Of a DNA stretch of 64,000 nt, positions 41,270 to 51,061 are shown in pieces. Every line of letters starts with the position of its first letter. Position 1 is the first letter of the stretch. Both the position numbers and the translations under genes were made by a program. The notes under the pieces are model-generated. The model was not told where the DNA came from, ran no database searches, and was given only the letters and a program-made list of their open reading frames with translations. Origin of the DNA: Sphingopyxis sp. QXT-31 (lineage in GTDB: Bacteria > Pseudomonadota > Alphaproteobacteria > Sphingomonadales > Sphingomonadaceae); the NCBI RefSeq assembly GCF_001984035.1, contig NZ_CP019449.1:3534001-3598000 (forward strand), in the 5' to 3' direction.

Positions 41270-42745
41270 TCAGAACAGGCCCGGCAGTTCGCGCTGTGCC
41301 GCGCTCGGCGCATCGCTTGCCAGCATGGCGGGCTCGGGGGCGAGCCCGGGGGCGATACGGCCCGACGACGATGTGCGCGTATCGAGGGCGGTGATCCGCG
41401 CGCCGCAACTGCGTCCAGCAAGGAAGTCGAGCGCGGCGCGCAGCGACGGCTCGTTCGGGTCGCCGAGCTGGAACGACAGATTGTCGCCGGCCGCGCAACT
41501 GTTGGCGATCTTGGGCGCCAGGCCGTCATAATAGTCGCTCTGCCCCGCCGCATTGCCCGTCGCGAAGGCAACCACGCGCATGCGGTCGTCGCAGGCGGCC
41601 CGGTCGAGGGCGATCTGGCCCACCGGCTTGCCGAAGGTGTTGCTGCCGACCAGCGTCATGTTGGTGCCGAGATAGGGCAACATGCCGTTGATCACGAGTT
41701 CGCTGGCCGAGGCGGTCGATCCCGTGCCGATGAAGGCGATGCGCGTCGGCGCGATCGATTCGGGCTGGCTGGTGAAGAAATGGCGATCGTTCTCGGTGGC
41801 TTTGGACGGGCGGAAATCGGTGCGCGAGAACAGCTCGCTCGACGTCCGGTTGCGACCGAGCAGGTCGCCCATCAGTTCGGCTGTGCTGACGAGGCCGCCG
41901 CCGTTGTAGCGGAAGTCGATGACGATGTCGGTCACGCCCTGCGCGCGGAAATTGGCGAAGGCGGTGCGCAGCTGCGGGTTCGCCGAACTGATGAAGGTTC
42001 TAAGGTTCAGATAGCCGTAGCTCTTGCCGCCCTCGGTAATGATCTTGGCGCCATAGCGGTCCGAAATCGGGTCGATCTCGAAATCGGCCTTGGAGACGGT
42101 GACATCGCGTGTGCCCCCGCCATCGACGATGCGCAGCACGCGCGTGACGCCCGGATCGTCGGGACCCAGCGCGCTGATGATGCCGCCGGTACCGCTCGTC
42201 GCGACGATGTCGGCGATCGAGCGGACATTCGAGGTGGTGGTGCCGATGCCCGTGATCTGCGTGCCGCGGTCGATGCCCGCCGCGAGCGCCGGCGCGCCTT
42301 CATAAGCTTCGGCGATCACCACGCGCTGCGTGCCGCTGTTGTAGCTCAGCCGCACGCCGAATCCCGCGGTCGATCCGCTCGAGAAGAAGGCATTCTCCTC
42401 CGCGATCGACGTGATGTAGGTGAAGAAGCGGTCCTTGCGGAGCGCACGTGCGGGCGCGACGAGCGCGTCGATATAGGATTGGACATCGCTATACGCCGCC
42501 TTGTTGACGCCGGTCGCGACGTCGTTCGGGAACAGATACCATTCGTCGATCACCGCCTTGGCGAAGTCCTGACGCGCCGACAGGCTGCAGCTTGCCGTGG
42601 GGGTCGGCGTGGGTGTGGGCGTCGGGGTGACCGTCACAGGCCCCCCGCCACCGCCACCGCCGCCGCCGCCTCCCCCGCCGCACGCGGCGAGGACGAAGGC
42701 CGACATCGTCAGCAGGGCAATGGATTTTCGCAAGTCACGGCGCAT
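41270..42745 (-). CDS. S41-family (C-terminal processing-like) serine protease lipoprotein
   Basis: A 491-aa protein. The lipobox FVLAAC is followed by an uninterrupted run of 13 glycines and a TP repeat linker. A PDZ-like segment follows (GFGVRLSYNSGTQRVVIAEAYEGAPALAAGI) and the S41 catalytic domain: DIVIDFRYNGGGLVSTAELM, the nucleophile Ser region GTGSTASASELVINGM, and the Lys-type position in TFGKPVGQIAL. It is anchored in the cell envelope. ATG 42745 was chosen because the lipoprotein signal starts there. The C-terminal 60 residues are Ala/Pro-rich. Confidence 0.88.
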   Translation of the reverse strand: MRRDLRKSIALLTMSAFVLAACGGGGGGGGGGGGGPVTVTPTPTPTPTPTASCSLSARQDFAKAVIDEWYLFPNDVATGVNKAAYSDVQSYIDALVAPARALRKDRFFTYITSIAEENAFFSSGSTAGFGVRLSYNSGTQRVVIAEAYEGAPALAAGIDRGTQITGIGTTTSNVRSIADIVATSGTGGIISALGPDDPGVTRVLRIVDGGGTRDVTVSKADFEIDPISDRYGAKIITEGGKSYGYLNLRTFISSANPQLRTAFANFRAQGVTDIVIDFRYNGGGLVSTAELMGDLLGRNRTSSELFSRTDFRPSKATENDRHFFTSQPESIAPTRIAFIGTGSTASASELVINGMLPYLGTNMTLVGSNTFGKPVGQIALDRAACDDRMRVVAFATGNAAGQSDYYDGLAPKIANSCAAGDNLSFQLGDPNEPSLRAALDFLAGRSCGARITALDTRTSSSGRIAPGLAPEPAMLASDAPSAAQRELPGLF

Positions 42746-42897
42746 GGATATTCCCCGGTTGTCGACACGCAGTGAGACGACCGGCGCCCTGTCTGCGACC
42801 AGCCACATGTATCGGCGATGAAAAGTCTCGGCAATGATCTGGATCAGCAGACGCGACGAAGCGAATGTCGGCTTGGGAGTGGAGAGCGGACGTTGCT

Positions 42898-42922
42898 GAT
42901 CCTCCCCGGAACGGGGAGGATC
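42898..42922. terminator. Hairpin between rlmE and the S41 protease gene
   Basis: GATCCTCCCCG / CGGGGAGGATC, 11 perfect base pairs around loop GAA, lies 37 nt after the rlmE stop on the minus strand. There is no strong T-run. Confidence 0.55.
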
Positions 42923-42958
42923 GCTTTCGCCCGCTCCGCCCGGAACCGGACCGCCGAC

Positions 42959-43660
42959 CTAGTCCTCCGCCACGTCTTTCCGTCCCTTGAAGCCCTGCGC
43001 GACGACGAACAATTCGGGCGATCCCTTGCGACTCGCGGGCGGCTTGGCGTGCTTCACCGTCGCGAAATTCTGCTTGAGCAGGGTGAGCAGGCTGTGGTCG
43101 GCGCCGCCCGCAAACACCTTGGCGACGAAGCTTCCCCCGGGCAGCAGCGTGCGCACCGCAAAATCGGCGGCGGTCTCGGCGAGCCCGATGGTGCGCAGGT
43201 GATCGGTCTGCTGATGCCCGACGGTGTTCGCCGCCATGTCGGACATCACCAGGTCGGGCGCGGTGCCCAAGGCCTCCATGAGCGCCGCGGGCGCGGCATC
43301 GTCCATGAAATCCATCTGCAGGATTTCGACCCCCTCGATCGGCTCGCATTCGAGCAGGTCGATACCCGCGATCCTGGCGCGCGGGTTGGTTTGCCGCACC
43401 ACCTGCGACCAGCCGCCGGGGGTGATGCCCAGGTCGACGACGGCGCGCGCCTTTTTGACGAAGGCGAATTTCTCGTCGAGCTCGATCAGCTTGTACGCGG
43501 CGCGCGAGCGATAACCCTCGGCCTGCGCGCGGCGGACATAGGGGTCGTTGAGCTGCCGTGCCAGCCAGCGCGTCGACGAGGTGCTGCGCTTCTTCGCGGT
43601 CTTGACGCGGACGTGCAGCCCGCCGCGGCTGCCCCGGCCGCCACCCTTCCCCTGGCTCAT
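42959..43660 (-). CDS. rlmE: 23S rRNA (uridine-2'-O)-methyltransferase RlmE/FtsJ
   Basis: A 233-aa SAM-dependent methyltransferase: basic N-terminus, YRSRAAYKLIELDEKF (catalytic Lys), VVDLGITPGGWSQVVRQ (SAM loop), DLVMSDMAANTVGHQQTDHLRTI (catalytic Asp) and GGSFVAKVFAGG (second Lys). It ends with SPELFVVAQGFKG, which holds the final Glu of the K-D-K-E set. It methylates U2552 of 23S rRNA late in 50S assembly. ATG 43660 overlaps the ppx stop (ATGA). Confidence 0.95.
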   Translation of the reverse strand: MSQGKGGGRGSRGGLHVRVKTAKKRSTSSTRWLARQLNDPYVRRAQAEGYRSRAAYKLIELDEKFAFVKKARAVVDLGITPGGWSQVVRQTNPRARIAGIDLLECEPIEGVEILQMDFMDDAAPAALMEALGTAPDLVMSDMAANTVGHQQTDHLRTIGLAETAADFAVRTLLPGGSFVAKVFAGGADHSLLTLLKQNFATVKHAKPPASRKGSPELFVVAQGFKGRKDVAED

Positions 43661-44751
43661 TTGCGATACTCGCGCCGCGTCACGGGCACGTCGCGGCCCT
43701 GCATCGCGAGCGTGCGGAGGATGCCTTCGCGGATACCGCGGTCGGCGACCCCGACGCGCGCGGCGGGCCACAGGTCGATGATGCTTTCCAGAATGGCGCA
43801 GCCCGCGACGACCAGGTCGGCGCGCTCGCGCCCGATGCAGCCGATCTCGGCGCGGTCGGCGATGCTCGCCTCGGCCAAGCGGCGGCTGATGTCGCGCATC
43901 GCGTCGCAGGGCACCACCAGTCCGTCGACCGCGCGCCGGTCGTAGCGCGGCAGGTCGAGGAACACGCTGGCGAGCGTCGTCACCGTGCCGCTGGTGCCCA
44001 GCAGGCGCAGCTTCTGCCCCGCATGACGCTCGGCGCGCGCGGCGAAGGCGGCAAAGGCCTCGCGCGTCGTCGCGCGCATATGGTCATAGCTTGCCTGGCG
44101 GTCGGCCATCGTCGCGCCATTCGGCGAGGCATGTTCGGTCAGCGACACCACCCCCCACGGCACGCTCACCCAGTCGCGGATCGCGACGTCGTTGCCGCTG
44201 CCCTCGACATGCATCAGCTCGGTCGACCCGCCGCCGATGTCGAAGATCAGCGCGGGCCCGTCGCCGGGCTCCATCAGATTGTGGCAGCCGAGCACCGCCA
44301 GCCGCGCTTCCTCGGCGGGCGAGATGATGTCGAGCACGATTCCCGTCTCGCGCTTGACGCGGTCGGCGAGTTCCTGGCCATTGGCGGCGCGGCGGCACGC
44401 CTCGGTCGCGACCGCGCGCGACAGGCTGACGTGGCGGCGGCGGAGCTTGTCGGCGCAGATCGACAGCGCCGCGACCGCGCGGTCCATCGCCGCCTCGCTG
44501 ATCCGCCCGCTGCCGTGGAGGCCTTCGCCGAGCCGGACGATGCGCGAAAAGGCGTCGATGACGACCAGTTCGCCATCCTGCGGCCGCGCGATGAGCAGCC
44601 GGCAATTGTTGGTGCCAAGGTCGATCGCGGCATAGCTTTTGGGCCGCGTAAAGGGCGTTGGCCGGTCATGCGCGCCGGCCGGTTTCCGATTCTGCGCCGC
44701 TGCCGCCCCGGGCCGCGGCGACCGCCCCTGGGGCGCTGCCATTTGCCGCAT
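43657..44751 (-). CDS. ppx: Exopolyphosphatase / (p)ppGpp phosphohydrolase
   Basis: A 364-aa Ppx/GppA protein with actin-like ATPase fold. It has AAIDLGTNNCRLLIARP (P-loop 1), FDIGGGSTELMHVEG (P-loop 2), RLGEGLHGSGRISEAAMDRAV and LLGTSGTVTTLASVFLDL. The N-terminal 38 residues are Ala/Pro/Arg-rich and precede the fold. It degrades polyphosphate or pppGpp. It lacks the long C-terminal domain of E. coli Ppx and is the short form usual in alphaproteobacteria. It is coupled to rlmE. Confidence 0.9.
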   Translation of the reverse strand: MRQMAAPQGRSPRPGAAAAQNRKPAGAHDRPTPFTRPKSYAAIDLGTNNCRLLIARPQDGELVVIDAFSRIVRLGEGLHGSGRISEAAMDRAVAALSICADKLRRRHVSLSRAVATEACRRAANGQELADRVKRETGIVLDIISPAEEARLAVLGCHNLMEPGDGPALIFDIGGGSTELMHVEGSGNDVAIRDWVSVPWGVVSLTEHASPNGATMADRQASYDHMRATTREAFAAFAARAERHAGQKLRLLGTSGTVTTLASVFLDLPRYDRRAVDGLVVPCDAMRDISRRLAEASIADRAEIGCIGRERADLVVAGCAILESIIDLWPAARVGVADRGIREGILRTLAMQGRDVPVTRREYRK

Positions 44752-44867
44752 GGCTATACTTACCTGTTTCTCACGCGCCCGAAGACCGGACGTGCACTTG
44801 GGGACAGACTAGGCGTGCGACGAAGTGATGGCAACCCCGGCGGGCAAAGCGCCATACGCAAAGAAAA

Positions 44868-44894
44868 CCCCGCCCGGTACGAGACCGGACGGGG
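44868..44894 (-). terminator. Intrinsic terminator of the glycine-zipper gene
   Basis: CCCCG-c-CCGGT / ACCGG-a-CGGGG with loop ACGAG. On the minus strand it is followed by TTTTCTTT, 41 nt past the stop at 44935. Confidence 0.75.
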
Positions 44895-44934
44895 CTGCAA
44901 AGGAAGATAAGTTTATTGGGGGTCGGGTCAGCCC

Positions 44935-45345
44935 TTAGCGGCAGCCGTCATTCCCCTTGTCGATCGCGCGGCCGGCGATGGCGCCGACGGCGCCGCCGAT
45001 GATCGTGCCGACCGTGCGGTCGCCGCGACCGGCGATTTCATGACCGGCCAGGCCGCCGGCGATCGCGCCGATGATCGTGCCGCCGGTGCCGTTGTCGCAC
45101 TGGTTGCGATAGCGCTGGTTGTAGCGCTGCTGGTTGTAACGGCGGTCGTTCCGGTAATCGCGGCGATTGTCGCGGCGATCGTAACGACGGTCATAGCGGC
45201 GGTCGTCGCGGTCGTAACCGGCGTTATAGCTCGAATAGCCATCGCGGTCGTAATAGCCATTCTGCGCCGCGGCGGGGGTTGCTGCCAGGCCCAGCGTCGC
45301 GGTGGACATCAGGGCGGCGATCGAGAGGGTCACCATCTTTTTCAT
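44935..45345 (-). CDS. Glycine-zipper 2TM surface-antigen-like protein
   Basis: A 136-aa exported protein: signal peptide MKKMVTLSIAALMSTATLGLAATPAAAQ, then a Tyr/Arg/Asp-rich low-complexity segment (RRYDRRYDRRDNRRDYRNDRR). The C-terminal glycine zipper is GGTIIGAIAGGLAGHEIAG...GTIIGGAVGAIAGRAID, like rickettsial 17-kDa antigen family proteins. AAGGAG lies before ATG 45345. It is probably an envelope-associated protein whose role is unknown. Confidence 0.85.
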   Translation of the reverse strand: MKKMVTLSIAALMSTATLGLAATPAAAQNGYYDRDGYSSYNAGYDRDDRRYDRRYDRRDNRRDYRNDRRYNQQRYNQRYRNQCDNGTGGTIIGAIAGGLAGHEIAGRGDRTVGTIIGGAVGAIAGRAIDKGNDGCR

Positions 45346-45443
45346 TTTCAGTCTCCTTCTTTCGTCGTGTGGCCCGTCTGGGCGGTGGTCGATGAAAGAG
45401 GTTCTAGGTGATTCGCTTTGAGCCGAGCCTGAACGCGGCTGTT

Positions 45444-45472
45444 GGCTGACGTTCAGCCTCGGTTGCCCGAGG
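45444..45472. repeat. Two adjacent small palindromes upstream of the glycine-zipper gene
   Basis: GGCTGA-CGT-TCAGCC at 45444-45458 overlaps CCTCGG-TTGC-CCGAGG at 45457-45472. They lie between divergent genes and could be operators. GTTCAGC is repeated directly. Confidence 0.4.
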
Positions 45473-45535
45473 TTCAGCTTCGCCCACGCTTTCGCGGGCT
45501 TTCCTTTGTCCGCGCTTCGCTCTACGCCCGCGGCG

Positions 45536-46531
45536 ATGCGCCGCCTCCTCCCCGCCGCCCTCATCTTCCTGACGCTCGGGCCGGTGCCCGGGACGCACTA
45601 TCGCTACCCCCTCGTCGATCGCAGCCAAAGCGCGAGTGCGCGCCCGCTGATCCACCCCGCGGCGACCAGCGGCAGCCTACGCTTCGTGCGCGGCTGGCGC
45701 CTGACCAGTCCGAACAGCTTCTTCGGCGGCTTCTCGGCGCTGGCACGGCTCGGCCCCGGCCGCTTCCTGCTGCTCGGCGACAATGGCCATGCGGTGCGGC
45801 TGACGCTCGGGGAAAGCGGCGTGGAGGCAGTGACCATCGCCACGCTGCCGCTGCCGCCGCGCAACCCGGGCAGCAAGGCCTTCACCGACAGCGAGGCGGT
45901 CGCGGTCGACCCCGCGAGTGGCAGAATCTGGGTCGCGCTCGAGGGGATCGACCAGATCTGGCGGCTCGACCCCGCGCTCACCCATATCGAATCGCGCAAC
46001 AAATCGGCGCAGCTCGCGCGCTGGCCGGCGAATCGCGGCGCCGAGGCGATGGCGCGCCTCCCGGACGGACGGACGATCGTCTTTTCGGAGGATGCCGACG
46101 ACGACGACCGCGGGCGCGAGGCCTTGCTCTTCGCCGGCGACCCCGCAGCGCCCGGCAAGCGCGAGATACGCTTCTTCTACGATGCTGAGGGCAAGGGGCA
46201 GGTCAGCGACGCAGCGCCGCTCCCCGACGGCCGCATCCTCCTCGTCCACCGCTCGCTCGGTGTGTCGCCGCTGTTCACGACCACGCTCGCCATCGTCGAT
46301 CCCGCCGACATCGCAAAGGTCGGGGTGGTGCGTTCGGTGACGATCGGTACGGTCCCAGACGCGCTGCGCGAAAATTACGAGGGTGCGGCGGTGTCTGTCG
46401 AGGACGGACGCACCTTCCTGTGGCTCGTCGCCGACGATAATTTCAACAGCTGGCAGCGCAGCCTGCTGCTCCAGTTCGAACTGGTCGAACTACCTCCGCG
46501 ACGGGCGGACAGCAAAAAGGCCGCGCGGTAA
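45536..46531 (+). CDS. Esterase-like/phytase-type beta-propeller protein
   Basis: A 331-aa protein with a signal peptide (MRRLLPAALIFLTLGPVPG) and the pattern of the esterase-like-activity-of-phytase family. It has FGGFSALARLGPGRFLLLGDNG, SEAVAVDPASGRIWVALEGIDQIWRLD, GAEAMARLPDGRTIVFSED, ENYEGAAVSVEDGRTFLWLVADDNFN and LLQFEL near the end. The substrate is unknown. ATG 45536 is chosen for the signal peptide. The end carries KKAAR and runs into the rpmB terminator. Confidence 0.8.
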   Translation: MRRLLPAALIFLTLGPVPGTHYRYPLVDRSQSASARPLIHPAATSGSLRFVRGWRLTSPNSFFGGFSALARLGPGRFLLLGDNGHAVRLTLGESGVEAVTIATLPLPPRNPGSKAFTDSEAVAVDPASGRIWVALEGIDQIWRLDPALTHIESRNKSAQLARWPANRGAEAMARLPDGRTIVFSEDADDDDRGREALLFAGDPAAPGKREIRFFYDAEGKGQVSDAAPLPDGRILLVHRSLGVSPLFTTTLAIVDPADIAKVGVVRSVTIGTVPDALRENYEGAAVSVEDGRTFLWLVADDNFNSWQRSLLLQFELVELPPRRADSKKAAR

Positions 46532-46542
46532 ACCGGCGGCCT
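46513..46542 (-). terminator. rpmB intrinsic terminator
   Basis: AGGCCG (46518-46523) pairs with CGGCCT (46537-46542), with an inner CGG/CCG pair and loop TAAA. On the minus strand it is followed by five T residues. It overlaps the last codons of the convergent phytase-like gene. Confidence 0.7.
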
Positions 46543-46544
46543 GA

Positions 46545-47570
<1,026 letters not shown>

Positions 47571-47600
47571 TATGATCTCGGCAAGCCGCGATTTTGACTC

Positions 47601-47758
47601 GCACAAAGCCACGAAGCCACAAAGGGGCTCGAAACCCGCTCGCCCTGCGCTTGTCGAAGGGCCGTTCTTTCTTCAGCACTTGAAGAAGAACAGTGCTTCG
47701 ACAAGCTCAGCACGAACGGAGAAACTGAGAACCCCTTTGTGGCTTCGTGGCTTCGTGC
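47601..47758. repeat. Nested intergenic inverted-repeat element (second copy type)
   Basis: Outer arms 47601-47627 and 47732-47758 match at 26 of 27 positions (core CCACGAAGCCACAAAGGGG). Inner arms carry CTTGTCGAAG...GTTCTT and its complement. The 36 nt at 47684-47719 are the exact reverse complement of 173-208. No gene lies in the 219-nt gap. Confidence 0.75.
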
Positions 47759-47789
47759 GAAATAATTTCCAGAGCCGACGCCCGCCCAC

Positions 47790-48494
47790 TCACTCGCCGA
47801 GCATTTCCTCGACCCAAGCCGGCACCAGCACACTCGCCGGTCCGTGCCGCGCTTCGTCGAACCAGTGCGACCCCTGGCTCGGCTCCATGTTGAGCTCCAG
47901 CGTCCGTGCCCCGCTGGCGCGCGCTTCGCGGACGAAGCCCGCGGCGGGATAGACCGCGCCCGAGGTGCCGATCGACACGAACAGGTCCGCCCGGTTCAGC
48001 GCGCGGTAGATCGCGTCCATGTCGTACGGCATCTCGCCGAACCACACGACGTCGGGGCGGAGATATCCCGCCACGCCGCAGGCCGGGCACACGGGCCGGT
48101 CGAGCAAGGTCCCCGTCCATTCGCTCCGCGCATCGCACGCCGTGCACCAAGCTTTGAGATGCTCGCCATGCATATGGATCAGCCGCCGTGCGCCCGCACG
48201 CTCGTGCAGGTCGTCGACATTCTGCGTCACGATCAGCAACTCGCCCGCCCAACCGGCGTCGAGCCGTGCCAGCGCGTCGTGCGCCGCGTTTGGCAGCTTG
48301 GTCTGGATCGCCGCGCGCCGCGCATCATAGAAGCGGTGCACCAGATCGGGGTCGCGGATATATGCCTCGGGCGTCGCGACATCCTCGACGCGGTGCTGCT
48401 CCCACAATCCGCCGCCGTCGCGAAACGTGTCGATCCCGCTCTCGGCCGAAACCCCGGCGCCGGTCAGGATCACGATATTTTCGATCTTGGTCAT
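47790..48494 (-). CDS. cobB: NAD-dependent protein deacylase (sirtuin)
   Basis: A 234-aa SIR2-family enzyme: ILTGAGVSAESGIDTFRDGGGLW (NAD site), VTQNVDDLHERAGA with the catalytic His in LIHMHGEHLKAWC, a zinc site of CTAC and CPAC pairs, and SIGTSGAVYPAAGF. The DTFRD and YDARR residues suggest class III (Tyr/Arg pocket), which favours succinyl or malonyl lysine as well as acetyl. Confidence 0.93.
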   Translation of the reverse strand: MTKIENIVILTGAGVSAESGIDTFRDGGGLWEQHRVEDVATPEAYIRDPDLVHRFYDARRAAIQTKLPNAAHDALARLDAGWAGELLIVTQNVDDLHERAGARRLIHMHGEHLKAWCTACDARSEWTGTLLDRPVCPACGVAGYLRPDVVWFGEMPYDMDAIYRALNRADLFVSIGTSGAVYPAAGFVREARASGARTLELNMEPSQGSHWFDEARHGPASVLVPAWVEEMLGE

Positions 48495-48512
48495 GCGCCC
48501 CTCTTATCCGCT

Positions 48513-48581
48513 CGTGTCGAGCGAAGTCGAGACACGCGAAAGATGGCGCCAACGTGTCTCGACTTCGCTCGACACGAACGG
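48513..48581. repeat. REP-like palindrome pair (TCGAGCGAAGTCGAGA family)
   Basis: CGTGTCGAGCGAAG...GAGACACG at 48513-48536 and its reverse complement at 48553-48576 (followed by AACGG) form a 24-bp-arm hairpin. It is the same family as 1634-1708. It sits between divergent cobB and dapB. Confidence 0.75.
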
Positions 48582-48613
48582 TTAAAGGGAGGCCGTATTT
48601 CAGGGGACGGATC

Positions 48614-49339
48614 ATGACCAGCATCGGCATCGTCGGCAGCCAGGGCCGGATGGGCGTCGTGCTCGCCGCCGCGGCGGCCGAGGCGGGCGCGCGCCATTGC
48701 GGCATCGACAAGGGCGGCGATATCGCGAAGCTCGCCGCCGACGCCGACGTCCTCATCGACTTCTCCTCGCCGGCTGCTCTGGAAGCAACGCTCGACGCCT
48801 GCATCGCGGCCAGGACCCCGATCGTGATCGGTACCACCGGGCTCGAGGAGCGCCACCACTGGCTGATCGACGATGCTGCGAGCGACATTGCGGTGCTCCA
48901 GACGGGCAACACCTCGCTCGGCGTCACCCTGCTGGCGCATCTGGTGAAGGAAGCCGCAAGCCGCCTCGACGCCGACTGGGATATCGAGGTGGTCGAGATG
49001 CACCACCGGATGAAGGTCGACGCCCCCAGCGGCACCGCGCTGCTGCTCGGCCAGGCCGCCGCCGACGGCCGCGGCATCGGCCTCGCGACCTGCTCCGAAC
49101 GCGGCCGCGACGGCGTCACCGGCGCGCGCGGCCATGGCAAGATCGGCTTCGCGTCCTTACGCGGCGGCACCGTCGCGGGCGACCATGACGTGATCTTCGC
49201 GGGCAATGAGGAAATGATCACCCTGTCGCACCGCGCCGAAAACCGCATGATCTTCGCGCGCGGCGCGGTGAAGGCCGCGCTGTGGCTGCTCCATCAGCGG
49301 CCGGGCCGCTACACCATGCCGCAGGTGCTGGGGCTATGA
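48614..49339 (+). CDS. dapB: 4-hydroxy-tetrahydrodipicolinate reductase
   Basis: A 241-aa enzyme of lysine and peptidoglycan precursor synthesis. NAD(P) motif IGIVGSQGRMGVVLA, DVLIDFSSPAALE, the conserved VIGTTGLEE, and the signature VEMHHRMKVDAPSGTALLLG with catalytic His-His and Lys. The loop GARGHGKIGFASLRGGTVAGDHDVIFAG also fits. Shorter than the usual 270 aa, as in many alphaproteobacteria. It overlaps the next gene by 4 nt. Confidence 0.95.
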   Translation: MTSIGIVGSQGRMGVVLAAAAAEAGARHCGIDKGGDIAKLAADADVLIDFSSPAALEATLDACIAARTPIVIGTTGLEERHHWLIDDAASDIAVLQTGNTSLGVTLLAHLVKEAASRLDADWDIEVVEMHHRMKVDAPSGTALLLGQAAADGRGIGLATCSERGRDGVTGARGHGKIGFASLRGGTVAGDHDVIFAGNEEMITLSHRAENRMIFARGAVKAALWLLHQRPGRYTMPQVLGL

Positions 49340-49860
49340 CCAAGGTCACCGCAACCGCCTGCACTTGGCGCGACGAGGGCGGCGGCGAGGCCGCGGCCGC
49401 ACGCATCCTGCCCTTTCTCGAAGAAATCGGAATCGAGGTCGACTGGATCGGCGATCAAAAGGAGCAACTCCTCGACGGCCTCGCGATCGTGGGCGGCCGC
49501 ATCCTCATCGACCCCGACACGCCGGTGTGGCCCGGTGACCTGCTCCACGAGGCCGGCCATATCGCTGCCGTTCCCGCCGAGGATCGCGCGACGCTCGGCC
49601 CGCTCGAGGCCGATGCCACCGACGAGATGGTGGCGATCGCCTGGTCCTACGCCGCGTCGCTGCCGTGCGACCTGCCGCTGCGGCAATTGTTCCACGACGG
49701 CGGCTATCGCGGCGATTCGGCGAAGCTTCGGACCAGTTTCGCGACCGGCCATTATATCGGTGCGCCGATGCTCGGCGTCTATGGCATGACCGCGGACCTG
49801 CGCACCGCGCTCGCCGAGGGCAAGCCCGCCTTTCCGTCGCTCAGCCGCTGGCTGCGCTGA
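49336..49860 (+). CDS. Hypothetical protein with an HExxH-like motif
   Basis: A 174-aa protein coupled to dapB (ATGA). Near residue 75 it has LLHEAGHIAAVP, an HExxH zinc-protease-type motif, followed downstream by acidic residues (ATDEMVAIAWSYAAS) that could supply a third ligand. No family name is recognised and no signal peptide is present. It may be a small metalloprotease-like protein or use the motif structurally. Confidence 0.7.
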   Translation: MTKVTATACTWRDEGGGEAAAARILPFLEEIGIEVDWIGDQKEQLLDGLAIVGGRILIDPDTPVWPGDLLHEAGHIAAVPAEDRATLGPLEADATDEMVAIAWSYAASLPCDLPLRQLFHDGGYRGDSAKLRTSFATGHYIGAPMLGVYGMTADLRTALAEGKPAFPSLSRWLR

Positions 49861-49882
49861 TCCGTCGCCCGAGGAGCCCGTG

Positions 49883-51061
49883 ATGACCTTCGACCCCGCG
49901 ACCGCCACCGCCGCCACTATCGACGCGCTCGGCCCTGCCGCGCTCGCCAAGGCCGCGGCCTATACCACGGGCAGCGAATGGCTGCTCCTCTGGAACGTCG
50001 TCGTTGCTGCGATCGTGACCTTCCTCTTCGTCCGTTTCCGCATCCTCGACCGGCTTTCGGTAAAGCTCGAACGCCGCGGCTGGGCCCTCCGCACTTTCCT
50101 GATCTGCGCCGCCTTCCTCCTGCTCTCGGCGCTGCTGACCCTGCCGTGGGACCTCTACACGGGCTTTTTTCGCGAAACCGCCTATGGCCGCACCAGCCAG
50201 CCGCTCGGCGATTATCTCGGCCAGTCGGCGATCTCGCTCGTCATCGGCACCCTGTTCGGTGCGCTCTTCTTCCTCGGCATCTATGCGCTGATCCGCCGCG
50301 CGGGCAGGCGCTGGTGGATCTGGTCGGGCGGGCTCGCCGCGACCGCGATCCTCGGCATATTGCTGCTGTCGCCGATCGTCGTCGAGCCGCTGTTCAACGA
50401 GTATAAACCGCTCCCCGCCGGCGCGGTCCGCGACGCGCTCGAGGGGCAGGCGAAGGCGGCGGGGATCGAGCCCGAGCGCATCTTCGTCTTCGACGGCTCG
50501 CGCCAGTCGAACAATTTCACCGCCAATGTCTCGGGCCTCGGCCATTCGGCGCGCATCGCCATCTCCGACGTCGCACTGAAAGGCGCGTCGCTCGATGAAG
50601 TCCAGGCGGTCACCGGGCACGAGATCGGCCATTATGTCCTCGGCCAGGTCTGGTGGCTCGTCGCGGTCTTTTCGCTGCTCGCGATCCTGCTCTTCTTCCT
50701 TGCCGACCGGCTGTTTGCGCGATTCGCCCGCCTGTTCGGTAGCGACGCGAGCATCGGCGACGCGCGCGGCTTCCCGGTGCTGATGTTCATCGTCTCGCTG
50801 TTCGGCCTGCTCGCGCAGCCGGTGCAGAACTGGGTGGTGCGCAAGGGCGAGACCGAGGCCGACCTCTATTCGGTGCAGACGGTGAACCTGCCCGACGCAA
50901 TGGCGAGCGCGCTGGTCAAGACCGCCGAATATCGCAACCCGCGCCCGAACGCGGTCGAGGAATTCCTCTTCTATTCGCACCCCTCGGTCGAACGCCGCGT
51001 CCGCGCCGCGATGGAGTGGAAGGCGGCCCACCCCGCCGGAAAGCAGTCCGTCCCCAAATGA
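49883..51061 (+). CDS. M48-family membrane metalloprotease (Ste24/CAAX protease-like)
   Basis: A 392-aa integral membrane protease with about six hydrophobic helices. The active site is VTGHEIGHYVLGQ (HExxH, around residue 250), and the third ligand lies in the Glu-rich segment VRKGETEADLYSVQ. The N-terminal region RLSVKLERRGWALRTFL and SRQSNNFTANVSGLG match the Ste24 group. GAGGAG precedes ATG 49883. The stop overlaps nth (ATGA). Confidence 0.9.
   Translation: MTFDPATATAATIDALGPAALAKAAAYTTGSEWLLLWNVVVAAIVTFLFVRFRILDRLSVKLERRGWALRTFLICAAFLLLSALLTLPWDLYTGFFRETAYGRTSQPLGDYLGQSAISLVIGTLFGALFFLGIYALIRRAGRRWWIWSGGLAATAILGILLLSPIVVEPLFNEYKPLPAGAVRDALEGQAKAAGIEPERIFVFDGSRQSNNFTANVSGLGHSARIAISDVALKGASLDEVQAVTGHEIGHYVLGQVWWLVAVFSLLAILLFFLADRLFARFARLFGSDASIGDARGFPVLMFIVSLFGLLAQPVQNWVVRKGETEADLYSVQTVNLPDAMASALVKTAEYRNPRPNAVEEFLFYSHPSVERRVRAAMEWKAAHPAGKQSVPK

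Noticed and set aside
41249..42775. 508-codon plus-strand frame over the S41 protease
   Set aside because: Antisense; the minus strand shows lipobox, PDZ-like and S41 motifs.
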